From Chaunax sp. Z400 (lineage: Eukaryota; Chordata; Actinopteri; Lophiiformes; Chaunacidae): a stretch of DNA of 64,000 bases. The notes below the pieces were generated by a model. That model made no database searches. It was not told the origin of the DNA and saw nothing but the letters and a program-made list of their open reading frames with translations. Location: the NCBI GenBank assembly GCA_037577475.1, contig CM075206.1, forward strand, positions 7,597,459-7,661,458. The letters run 5' to 3'. Below are positions 38,675 to 49,760 of this stretch, piece by piece (position 1 is the stretch's first letter; each line of letters begins with the position of its first letter). The translations under genes and the position numbers were made by a program.

Positions 38675-40939
38675 TTAGCCTGAGGGCAGAAGAGGCTGAT
38701 AAGCTGAAGTTAGAAGGGATCCTGGAGCTTTACCGCCAAGGCCCAGGTCTCCCTCCTGCAGGTCCTTCCTGGTGCTTGATACAGACACAAGATGGTTCTC
38801 GGTTTTCTCCAAATCAGTGTCTGAGTCATCTGTGTGTCTGAGTCTCGCACAGCCGCTCTTCGTCCTGAATAGCAAGTGGAAAATTATAGTTGATAGGTTT
38901 AATTTCTCTCTGGTCTCTGATTATGTGCACAGTATGTAGCAACACAAAGGGCTTACCTTCTGAACAAGAGTCTGATAAATACCCCACATCAGTGCAGCAG
39001 TGAGTCGGTTAGTGGAGGAGCACCATGGGTCTGCAGCGGCTTTAGATATCTGTGACCTTGATAAGCTATAGTGGGGAAGGCGTGTAAGTGTCAGTGATTG
39101 TGTGCAGGAGAGAACAAATGTTTTTAGCCTTTTCTAAATCTGGCTTCAGGTCACCAAGTGATAATATTAGTAGCAGAACCAAAGCACATCCCAGGAGGGC
39201 CACTTTTTTGCGTGAAAATAAGTAATTGCTTGCTTGACTGACATCGTAGAGTTCATAAAGGTTACTTGTTAGTCATGTCACCATAGATAAGGATATTAAT
39301 TATGGGCGGGACCAAAGGATTTTGTGGGAAGGCTTATTAATTTAGCAACAGATGAGGGGGGACAGTGTGTATTTAAAAACTATTTTAACATGAGTCATTC
39401 TTTTCTTGATTAAAGCACATTTTTACACACATCCATAAATATACAGCATTTTATTCCAGAGGTGATAAATATTAGAAATGTGAGCTACAACCACAGGAAA
39501 ATTGTTTTTTCATGAACATACTGAACAGAACTAAATCACAGTCACTGTCACACTGCATAATATACAGTCAACATATCACAGTATTGCTTTCAGTCAGACC
39601 TTTTGCTCTTCCACAAGCATTCTGCTTCCTCTATCCATAATACATGCACACGATATTTCAAGCATACTTCTCTGTCTAGCTAAAAAACTAAGTATCTCTG
39701 GAATTTATTCTGATGCACATAATGTAATGTTGAAATGATAAACATCTCTACAGTTACATCAAGCATCATATTCCTCTAATAGGGCCATTGTCGTTGTCAG
39801 CTTACCCTCATTTAAGTACCAGAGGCCTTTTCAAAACAAAACATACTGCAGTGAGCTGGATATTAGTCATTCAGGCTTTAGGTACTTGTGCTATTTTTGT
39901 TCCAGATTGCTAAGTTGTTAGCATATTTAATATAGGCGCACCAGCTCGTATCTGCTGCTGTCTTAATAAAAGCTCGCAATAAAGTAAGCGACGATGAAAA
40001 AGGCTTTCAAGGAGGGAGCTGCTTGATAGAGATAAAAAATTACTCACAGGGAGAAGGGGGGGGGTGTTATCTTGTTTCAGGCAAAATGGGTCAGTCTTGC
40101 AGTTGATTGCAACTGCAGGCAAGGTCAGACCTGGTTTATAAATGTGTTTAAGTGCTGATAAATGCAGTACAGGCTAGAATGTTTCTAATTAGTGTTGAGA
40201 GCAGGAGTAGAGAGGGCTGTTTTTGGATGCCAGATGTTAGGTAAAAGTCCTCTAGAGGTGTTGTGCGTTCAAAGCAACGAACAACCGCGGTCGTAGTTAA
40301 TCATTTCCTAATAATAATCACATATTACACACCCTCTAACACTTATTTTCAGACCAATTTCTGCACACAGTTTCACAGCTGATCACGTAATACACTTGCC
40401 TCTGCATCCCCTCCATTATAGACCCTGAAAAATGGCAGCACACGTACAAGCTTTTAGCTGTAAGCATAGCTCTGATTAATAATCACCCTTGCAAGTGTTC
40501 ATACTTTGCTTTCCCTGTGCCTTGGAACAAGACAAAGCAATACTTCAACAATGCTGTAATTTCAGGATGAAAGCAACCTTTGCACCTCAGGGCCCGTGAT
40601 GAATAATGTGGGACTTAGGTGTTGCACACAAGTACACAGTCCTCTCACATGAGCACAAAAACAAAAAAGAAAAAAGAAAAAAAAAGAGAACTGATCTGTT
40701 ATTTCATGCCAATTGTTACATTCTGCTTGTGTTATCAGCAAAATGCAATAGGTGGGAATTATGGGCATCATTTGCCAGCTAACAGGATTTATTCAGAAAT
40801 GTCCCAAATGAGGAAGAGAGGGTGAAAAAAAGAAGGTGGGGGATGAAGATGTAGAAAAAGGGGGGAGAATTACCTTCTTGGGATCTGCAGACGTGAGGGA
40901 GGAGGGGGAGGAGTCCTCTGGTTCCACACTGGCATAATA
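38675..40939 (-). CDS. SLC9A9: SLC9A9 (NHE9), endosomal Na+/H+ exchanger 9: C-terminal exons only
   Basis: Two exons are supported. 40939-40874 (66 nt, phase 0) encodes YYASVEPEDSSPSSLTSADP-KK. It resembles the human NHE9 tail region NYQEQASSPCSPP, with an acceptor CTGTCTAG and a donor GTAATT. The terminal exon ends at stop 38677-38675 and contains KDLQEGDLGLGGK. EGDLGLGG is, from memory, identical to the human NHE9 tail. Its acceptor is either CAG before 38864 or AAG before 38857; only the latter joins the upstream exon directly in this frame. A 15-nt microexon (38971-38957, TLVQK) between them is possible. The last 17 residues (APGSLLTSAYQPLLPSG) do not resemble the human end. SLC9A9 lying tail-to-tail with CHST2 agrees with human synteny. 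The membrane domain exons are not in the window. The protein is a late/recycling endosome exchanger that raises luminal pH. Confidence 0.72.
38957..38971 (-). other. SLC9A9: Possible 15-nt SLC9A9 microexon
   Basis: On the minus strand TATTTATCAG precedes and GTAAGC follows a 15-nt segment encoding TLVQK. It lies about 90 nt before the terminal exon and keeps frame. Splice-signal evidence only. Confidence 0.25.
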
Positions 40940-41002
40940 CTAGACAGGAATGGTGATTAAAACTTCTGGAGCTCCTTTCTGCTATACAACGGTGTCAGGT
41001 CC

Positions 41003-41004
<2 letters not shown>

Positions 41005-41038
<34 letters not shown>
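41005..41038 (+). repeat. (TG)17 microsatellite
   Basis: Uninterrupted TG run about 65 bp upstream (minus-strand sense) of the SLC9A9 40939-40874 exon. On the transcript strand it is a CA run. Confidence 0.9.
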
Positions 41039-41040
<2 letters not shown>

Positions 41041-41160
41041 AAAAGGTGCTGAGTCGCTGTGTGGGGGTAGACGCCCAACTGCTGCTTCAGCTGTCATCAC
41101 AGCGAGCTCATTTCCTCCCTACATGTCCCACACATCACCTCCTGCATGACCTCCAATCAG

Positions 41161-42300
41161 TGGAGGAAAGTAATGAGTACATTTACTCTACTGATTTACT
41201 TCTTTACATCTTTGAGGTGCTTCTGCTTCACATGATCACTTCAATTTTATGTTAATAAGAGGAGAGAACCAAAGATCACATTTACACTTAAAAGAAGGAG
41301 AAAATAGATGATGGACTGGTTGCATTTAAAAAAAAAAAGAAGAATAAATTAAATCAATTTAATTTCATCTTTCATTTTCTGTATAATGACCGTGGGTGTA
41401 TGTTTTATTTTATCATTTTTTTTGAATGATTAAGAGGATCTTTCAACCATCTTAACTCAGAGAGAGAGTCACATTATTTCAAATTGAAGAACATAATTTG
41501 TTTGGATGTGACCACAGTTTGACATTTTAGGAAACACGTTCATTCCCTCCCTCGCAGAGAATCAGAAGCAAAGATCAACGCTATTCTTTTTCTGTCTGTT
41601 AAATATGGCACAGCTATCAGACACTAATTATTTTAGGAAACAGCTGTCCAAAGGTTTGCCCTTATTTATTACATCCGCCAACGAGAGTTGGAGGTCATAT
41701 GATCATTCACATTTGTTGTTCATTTGTTTGTTTGTCTGCAAGATATCTCAGGAAGTTGTCAATGGACTATTATGAAATTTTGTGAGGGAGTGGATCTTGA
41801 AAGTGATTAAATTTTCAGGCATGTCTGGGAATGTTTGCAGATCACTTTTTCACCTTCTTTAACATTGTGAGGAAAGGCCTGATTTTGTTGATCGTAATCT
41901 GGATCTGGTAGATTAGAATGTGTTGGATCTTGGTAACGGAGAGGGATAGAGACACGGCACTGCCTCCAATATGGAGTAAGATAATGAATCAGAATCATTC
42001 AAATAGATTTCATTTATATTTGAAAATCTTTCTATGTATCTTCAAGTACATTTGAAATCTATACAGAATGGTTCTAATCATGTAGCTCGTTCATGGTCTC
42101 TGCACCATCAAGAGATCACTGCTCACCTGACGTGTTTTATACCCATGACAAAAACCTGAATATGCTAGTTTATCACAAAAGACACAACCTTATACTTCTA
42201 TTCTACATTTCAAAGAGGCAGCTTCCCATCTCACTACATTTATCTGACTGCTGCAGGTACTAGTTACTGTCTCCCCAACATATAATACATGCCATGCTAC
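41161..42300. repeat. Fragments of a common teleost dispersed repeat, split by another element
   Basis: 41161-41240 ('gtggaggaaagtaatgagta' and on) and 42190-42300 ('cacaaccttatacttctatt' then 'ctcactacatttatctgact') look like two parts of the same TACTTGAGTA-type teleost repeat. Between them lies the element at about 41675-41985, which would suit a nested insertion. Ends are approximate. Confidence 0.4.
41675..41985 (+). repeat. Degenerate teleost repeat starting ATCCGCCAACGAG
   Basis: Begins with a CCGCCAA(G/C)GAGG-like end, then 'tttgttcatttgtttgtttg' and 'gatatctcaggaagttgtca', 'gaaattttgtgaggga'. These phrases are typical of a widespread teleost non-coding element. Related degenerate pieces lie at about 36540-36710 and 43770-43960. 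Confidence 0.5.
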
Positions 42301-43769
42301 TGTACATTATATAATACCATAATTATGGCTAACACCGAGATATTTACACAGACTCAAAGAGCAAGCCAGCTATAATGCGGCCACCCTGGGCCTCTTAAAC
42401 ATGGGTGGCCTCTGGAATGCCCGAGCCAAAGCTAAAACATAGGTTTCCAGGTTTCCCAAAGACCACAGTCTGCAAACCACTTCAGGATGGAAGATCAAAC
42501 AGGCTTTGATGTCCGTCAAAATCAGTGTTTAAGAGTAAAACGCTTGTGCTAATGAGCCTTAAAACCAGGCTGGCAGGGAAACAATACAGGAGCGGCAGTA
42601 CAGTGTTCCTTCAGGATGAGACACCAGTGAGCCAAGCTGAAGCTCAATCACCTGGCAGCAGGATCCAGGCTGAGGCTCCTCTCACCTGGTCCACATCAAA
42701 GCTTCTCCATAATAGGTTTTTTTCCATCAATGGGAGACACTGGCCAGGACTGTGCCTTTCATCCTGCTCACGGCTTCTCTCATCTTCCCTCTCTCTTTTT
42801 TTCCCCACATTCACATGATGCACACACATTTCTCTCAAATGTGCAAATTTAGCCACTATGTAACTAACCATAGTCAAAGGGTATATGCAAACACTGTAGT
42901 TACTATGGTTACAAAGACTGCAAAGTTTTGTTTGGTGTTATATTATGTGTGCGTGTGCTAATGCATGTGTCAACCATGTGGCTGCTCACTAGAGAGCAAA
43001 CCTGGCTCTGTCCAAATGAAAAAAATAAATAAAAATCTGGCTTCTTGTTTATATACTTTGTTTTTTTGAGAGGATTAAACGAACATATGATAAGAAGATG
43101 GGCCTTCATTGATGCTCAGAGAGGAAACCCGGTTGTTGAAGCAGCACAACGGCAGAAACAAATACAAATTAATGAAGAAAGTAAATTAAAATTTATTTAA
43201 AAAAATTAATCCATATGTGTTTGTGCCTCCAGACTGTCCAGTTTGAGCCGACCACAGAGCTGGCTTTAAGTCTGATGGATGGTTGATGATCCCAGCACAT
43301 CACAGCAACAGAGCTCCTCCAGACTGATAAAAGATCTGCAGCTTGTTGCACACAAGTGTGTGTGTGTGTACACTTCCTCTTCCTGGACGATAACCGGGCC
43401 TCCTGTTCCTCTGGTAGACCACCTTCAGGTCTTTGGCCTTACTGATAAACACTTACTTGAAAAAAACAAACACTCATCAGTTCAATTCTATTGAATTAAG
43501 AGCATCTTTCCGCAAAGAATAAGAGGTTTTTTCCTTTTGAGCAGTCATTGTGATAACAGTTCTGAGAAAATGAACATTTGAATCAACGTTCTCAGAAGGC
43601 TGACAAGAAACCGTGTTTTGTAAAATAGAGGAATCGGTAAGGACATCAGTTCAAATCTAGCTCTATGCTTTTTTCGAATAAATTAAAACCAAACTGAAAA
43701 AAGGTTTGACTAGAAACTTTTTTTACTAATCCTCCTCACATAACAGCTGATCAAGTTATCCATTAATGT

Positions 43770-43960
43770 CTTTACTGCTGCCAAGGACATAATGTTTTCT
43801 CCCATGTTGCAGGATTCTGCAAAAACTACTATACAGATGAAATTTGGAGGGATGATGAGAGGAATCCAGTTAAAGCATCAGGATAAAGGATTTTCTTTCC
43901 CCTTTCTTTAATGTATGAGATAAGGTTAATCTCATTTAATTTCCACAAAATGTTGTGGAG
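43770..43960 (+). repeat. Third degenerate copy of the CCGCCAAGGAGG-type element
   Basis: 'ctgctgccaaggacataatg' then 'actatacagatgaaatttgg', 'agaggaatccagttaaagca' follow the same order as the copy at about 41.7 kb. Much decayed. Confidence 0.4.
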
Positions 43961-46900
43961 CGGTGGGGGATTGGCCAGCTGTATGCAGTCTGCTAAGTGT
44001 CATTCAAGTTGTTGCAAAATCATCAAATATTAAGAAAGAAATATTAACTACTTTGCAATGATTTTCAAAGATGAGTTTGAATGCATTCAGTTCCAATGTG
44101 AAGAACAATGTTTAATGGAAGCTTTTATCACTCATCAACACCTCCCTTTGAGAAACGGCGATGGCAGCAGCAACATGTTATGAGGAGGCTTTTCAGCAGC
44201 AGGGACATGGAGATGTGTGAGAACACAAAGGAACAAAGAAGTGGCATTTCTCAAGGAATATTTAAGGATGTTAGACACCAGAGTGAAGCAATGATATATT
44301 AAATATTCCACTGAATATGCATGAAGGTAGTTGTTCACATATGCTCCCTTTTCAATTGGATTAAGTTTGAGAAAGGAACAATGTGTGGGCCAGGAAAACC
44401 TGACTGTGAGACTGTAATCGCTGACAAGTTGTGACAAGAAACTATTTACTTCTGTGGAAAACTGTCATTTTTTATTGCAATTTGTGTTTGCTTTACCTTG
44501 CAGCACTACAAAATGTAAATATCATCACAGGAGTTTTATTAGTTCCTGAAGACAGTGTAAACACAGACGCCATCACCTCATAAACTCTGCTTAACCTAAT
44601 AATTAGAGAGTTACAGTGAAAACTGACATCCATGACATGATTCAACAAGTCAAAATATGATGCACGCTTCACTACTAATGGGATAGTGGTAGACTGGTGG
44701 CTTGTTTTCCATAATCTAAATATTCTCTTTTGGAGCTTTTTCTCATTTGCAGGGAGTGAACGGTTAATGTTTCAATACCAGTCATCCAGTCATCTAGTGT
44801 CATTCACTCTTAGTGCACTTCTCTAAAAAAAAGAAAGAAAAGAAATCTTACATTAACATTAACACGCACATGCATTAATTGAATACTCTAAATTAATGCA
44901 CTCGCAGATGTGCCTCTCATTGTCTAACAGCAGCGACAGAGTCCATAAAGTAAAATGATGTGCTCCTCATCCAGCACCAGGCCAGGTCATGGGGCCATTA
45001 AGTGGTCAAATTAGATTAGCTTAAACTTAATGCAGTCCTCATGAAATTCCACTGCAGAGGACAAAACTGTTTCTTTAGCGTCAAATGATTTAACTACATT
45101 CTCTGTTTACAGGAACCCAGAAGACAACAGCAAATAAATCCAAGCAATAAAATTTGAGATTTTGTGAAAGACAGACGCTACTTTCATGTTTGTATGGTAC
45201 TGATAAAGGCTAAGACTAGTAGCTTTTTAAGTAAGCTGAGTTTAAAGACTATATCAAGCCCCTGTAAAACCCAACATCTTGTTATGCAGTTTGATTTGGT
45301 ATGAATTTAACCCGTTAGTTTGGAAACAGACGTTTGTTTTTAAGAGGTCTAACATTTTCCTTTGATATGCATAGAAAAATACATTCTAATACCCATTTCA
45401 TATTTAGAAAAGTAACATATGTATACATGTTTTTGATGCACACATACATATATCCATGCATAGACAAATGGAGCAGTACTTTAACTTCCTGTTTGCCACC
45501 GTAGTACATGAGTCATTGTTCACATCCCCTGAAATGAAACACTCTGCTTTTTCTTACACTTAACTCAAAATTGCATAATAGGCCTCCTACTCCACAGACC
45601 AGTGCATTAACCATTGTGAGTGCCAGCAGATGTGAGAGTGCTCTGCAGAAGAAAGAAGTGAAAGGGTACTTGTAGTCCAGATGGTGCCACAGGCCCTGTG
45701 TTGTGTCTGGCCTGCACTGTAGCAACCTGTAAGCCATGAGAGAACCATTCTTCCTCATGGACACACAGAGACCCTCTAGGGTGGCTCTATACACTGCCTG
45801 ATGGAAATGCTGGAAATCTGCACCCCTGGGTGGTCAGTGGGCCCATATCCAATGATCTAAGCTTTTACAATTGGGACCCAAGGCCCTGTGCTTATATAGG
45901 AACATCCTGTTCTCAAAAACTGCACAGTCCCAGGAGATCCCTATCTGCTGCAACGAGAACCCCCCCTCCCCCCCCCTCCATTGGCCCCTTATCCATTTCA
46001 TGAGAAAGAGCCCTGGAGCTCGACCTCACCTCTCCACTGGGATCCTCTTCTAGCTTTACCTGCAACGCTGCCAATTCTGTCTGTCCTTCTGGCCTCATAA
46101 TGCCTGGGGTCTGCCCACATCATGTCCAATTCACCGGGTGCAAATGAGGTCAAATAAGGTCAAATAAGATGCTAAAAAGGAGAAGATGGAGTGCTGCTGA
46201 GTAGCAGAGATTGTAAGGGCGGTATGGGGGAGTGTGTGGGTGGATGTGCCTGAACAGCAAAAAAGAAACATGGAGAAGGCCTGTGTGCTGGTAAATATGT
46301 GCTGCAGACTGTCATTTTGCAGGAAGCAAAAATGCATTTCCTCCTCTGCAACCTCTTCTCAACTTTGATGTCACGCTGTGTTCAAATAAACAACGGAGCC
46401 ACGATTAAAGGGTAGAAGCATATTATGAGTTTGTGGGAGAGGAATGCAGGATATACTTACTCTAAATCCTTAATGTGTAAAAATGCTACATATTAAATCC
46501 CTGTAAGGTACAGTATGCACAAAAAACTCTAGAGGAGTTAAACACGTACAGAATCAGTGACGCAGTCCTGCTCTGCAGCACTTCTGTGGTGATTAAAAAT
46601 AGCTCTTTAGCAAATGAAGTTTCATTGTCTCTGAATGTGGTCACTGCTCTCCCACTTTGTGCGGTTCCCTCCACTGCAGAGACCTGCAACCAAGCAGAAA
46701 ACACAGCTCACAGCACAACCTACCATCTTTTGGACTCGAGTCAGACTTGTGTACAAAATCTGATGACTTTAGACTCAAATATCAAAAGAAGAAACTTGCA
46801 ACTTGACTTCAACTTTAACACCAATGCATTGTCACTTCGCTTTTTGACTTGAAATTAATTGCTACCATTACTCAAGGCCAAAGGTTAATAAAAAGTATGC

Positions 46901-48964
46901 TATTTAAAAAGTGTACCATGAATAAATGACTTCCTTCCGTTTCCTCAGTTGACTAACGCTAATGCCATTGGTACGAAATCAACACAAGCCGAGCACCAAA
47001 TGTTTCTGTCTGTGAGTTTATCACACACAAGCACAGACTTCATGGTGCATTCAGGTGCACCCCGTAAACTTAATTTTGGTATCTGTAATTTTCTGCTCCA
47101 TATTTTTTAAATCTCTCCATATCTTAAAAATCAGCCTCTCATTTTTAAAGTTGTATGTATACTGGCAGGGATTTTCATGAAGAATCATAAAATGGATCAT
47201 ATAAAACTCTAGGTAGATCATTGGGAGTACTATTTGCAATTATGTTGATAGTTTGAGTGTTTTAAAGCACACAAAACAACGAGTGACTGTCTGTCATACA
47301 TCAATAAGGCTCAAGATCTAAATGGGATTAGAGGAATACCTGTACAAGAGCTATGAGGTGCAGCTAAATGGAGGCAAAATGGTAAAAAGTATCCTCTTGG
47401 GTATTATAGCAAGACAGATTGATACTTTGCTGCCTGGTTTACACAAAATCATTTTTATGACATATTTGGGGGTTTTTTTCCAAGGATTTTTAGTATGCAT
47501 TGCAGAGTAATCAATATGCATATGTGAGGTATTTTTATTTGTTTACATTTTTAAAAGGTAGTTCTTCTAGGAATATTGTGGTAAACAGAAATTTACTGGA
47601 CTTATAGTTTTGTATGCATTCCTGTAAATGGAACGTGTGGCGCCATACTTCAAATGAAAACACTTTTCGATGCCAGTAAGGACAAAAACTCATAAACAGT
47701 AAATAAACAACAAATAGAGCAGATAAAATATGAATTACTAAACACGGTTAAAATTATGTTTTTACCTCAAAAGAAAGACATCTGGGTTTTCCAGCCCCAC
47801 TATGTAGAGGATTTAATAATACCCCGGACTCAATACAATAAAGTGTCAGAGAAACAGGCAAATTCCAAGGGTTCAATTTCCCACAAGTGAAACCTTACCT
47901 CTTAAGACACAGTCAGTCTAGCCCTGCATGTGACTTTGCAATAGTAAGAGTCAGTGTGTGCTCAGTTTGAACATGACCTTTCAAACAGTTTGAACAAAAT
48001 TAGCCGCATCCTCCACACCACACCGGGAAAATGTCAGCCGGGCAAACTTTTGATAAATGGCAGAACGGCGTCGCAATTAAGCTTGATGCTCTGCGTGGCT
48101 GTGATTATTACCCTGTAAAGGTGTGGAGCCCACTTTGGCCCAGAGGAGAGGTCAACCGGCTGCACGCTCGCTCTGAACTGAAATAAAGTGACTCTTGCAC
48201 TGGTGAGCAGCTTCATCGCGGAAACAAAGGAGTTATCTCAGCATGTGCACGCAAACCACACGTGTGCTGAACCTGCACTCTGCAGCACCGTCACACCAGA
48301 ATAACCTTAATCTCAAAATCAAAATGATGTCATAAAAAAACTTTGCAGCATTTTGTGAAGTCACGTAATGATAACTTCTGAAATTATTCACCATTATAAA
48401 GCAGCAAAAAAAAAAATGCTCCACTTAGTAAACTCTGAGTGTGAAATTGTTCACAGAGCTCAGACGGATGCTGAGTGTGAGATGGCTGTCGATGCTGGTT
48501 CATAGAAGTCAGCAGTTAACTCTAATAGCCTGGCATTACGGCTGCAGGGCTCAGGACATTTTGAGATAACGCTATGACTATGCGCTGTGTGTGTGAGTGT
48601 GTGTGGCTTTGTGTGAATCTTGAATGTGCTGACGCCGAAGCCTCTCACTGAGAGGTTTCTACTGTGTTTCTAACACAGAGAGGTGATTCTAATCAGAGCA
48701 TTAGAGTGGTGTGACTTCCTAAGGTTGTGCAGATTTTTGTCTTGACTGTCGTCCCTCAATGATTCACGACTGGTGCTTCTTTGTACTTCTGGCTCTCTAT
48801 TCATCCCTCCTTTTGTTATTGGCTGTCACAGACAGTATGAATGGAGGATACTTAGCACTATACTTCTGACAGGTCCTGGGATGTGAAACTATTATGCGAA
48901 TTACCGAGGAAAACATCCTGGACATTATTGGGCTTTTTTGATCCTGGCATATCACAACAAACCA

Positions 48965-49330
48965 TCCATCTTTAGGACATTTATTAGAGTTTTTTCTCCA
49001 TTAGCTGTCTCTGCCCTTCCTCTATTTTCATCACTTTTTCCCTTTAAGTTCCTCTTTACACCCACCTTTATCTCAACCCCATCCATCTTTGTCTCTTTTT
49101 TGTTATCTATTTTTTCCTGTTATTCAAATTCTTTTCCGTCCTCTCTTCTGTTCCACTTCAATCTTTTTTTAGTTTTCCTTCTTTTATCATCTCAACATCC
49201 ATTTCGCCGCCTCAGATTACTCTTCTTGTCTTCATCACCTTGTACCTCCTCTTAATGCGGTTTCTTTTCCTACCATCACGTCCCAGCTTTTCCCTCTATT
49301 TCCTGCCCATTACACCCATCTCCTCTCATC
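48965..49330 (+). repeat. Pyrimidine-rich (CT) low-complexity tract
   Basis: About 365 bp with long T/C runs and few purines on the plus strand, including CTTTTTCCCTTT and TTTTTTCCTG segments. It yields a spurious Phe/Ser/Leu reading frame. It is followed at about 49480 by a purine-rich stretch. Confidence 0.7.
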
Positions 49331-49479
49331 ACAATGGTAGAAATGTGAAACTGGGGCTGTTGATACTGCAGATAAAGAAGGCTAAAAGGTCTTTCTGGGT
49401 CCACGGGTGAGGAAGTTGCTGTTGTGGTGTGGTGCAAAGTTTTGAGGGCGTGACACACCTCCTTCTGCAAGTCATGGCG

Positions 49480-49760
49480 ACAGACTCTGAGCTAAGCTGA
49501 AAGAAGGAGGAAAGGGCATATAAGGCATGAGATAAAAGAAAAGAACATAAGCTGAGGGTGCGGCGAAAAGAGTCGGGGGTTGAGAGCAAAAATAAGACAG
49601 TGAGCGTAATGGTGAGTAGTCTGTGGTCATGCGAGAGAGACAGGATGAGTTGGTGCTGCTGGTGGATGTGAGGGGGAGAGATAGTGAGTTTGGTGAGTGA
49701 ACGATTGACTAGAACAAGACAGAGAAAGACATCAAAAAGAAATGAGCAGAGCTGCTTTCT
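49480..49760 (+). repeat. Purine-rich (GA) low-complexity tract
   Basis: About 280 bp dominated by GA-rich words (AAGAAGGAGGAAAGG, GAGAGAGACAGGATGAG, GACAGAGAAAGACATC). It lies about 150 bp after the pyrimidine-rich tract, so the two strands are skewed in opposite senses. Confidence 0.6.

Noticed and set aside
38545..38841. Plus-strand 98-codon frame with ADKLKLEGILEL
   Set aside because: It lies antisense to the SLC9A9 terminal exon and resembles no known protein. Shadow of the minus-strand exon.
45513..45794. Minus-strand reading frame with LWHHLDYKYP, recalling the NHE9 segment MWYSFDHKYL
   Set aside because: The residues after it do not continue as the highly conserved LKPxLTHSGPPLT, and there is no fitting donor. 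Taken as chance.
46030..46070. Minus-strand VKLEEDPSGE between an AG and a GTGAGG, resembling NHE9 LKEDPSSQ
   Set aside because: Ten residues only, no support from neighbouring exons, and the flanking NHE9 exons are absent nearby.
48938..49255. 105-codon Phe/Ser/Leu-rich frame
   Set aside because: Low-complexity pyrimidine-rich DNA; the frame reflects base composition, not a gene.
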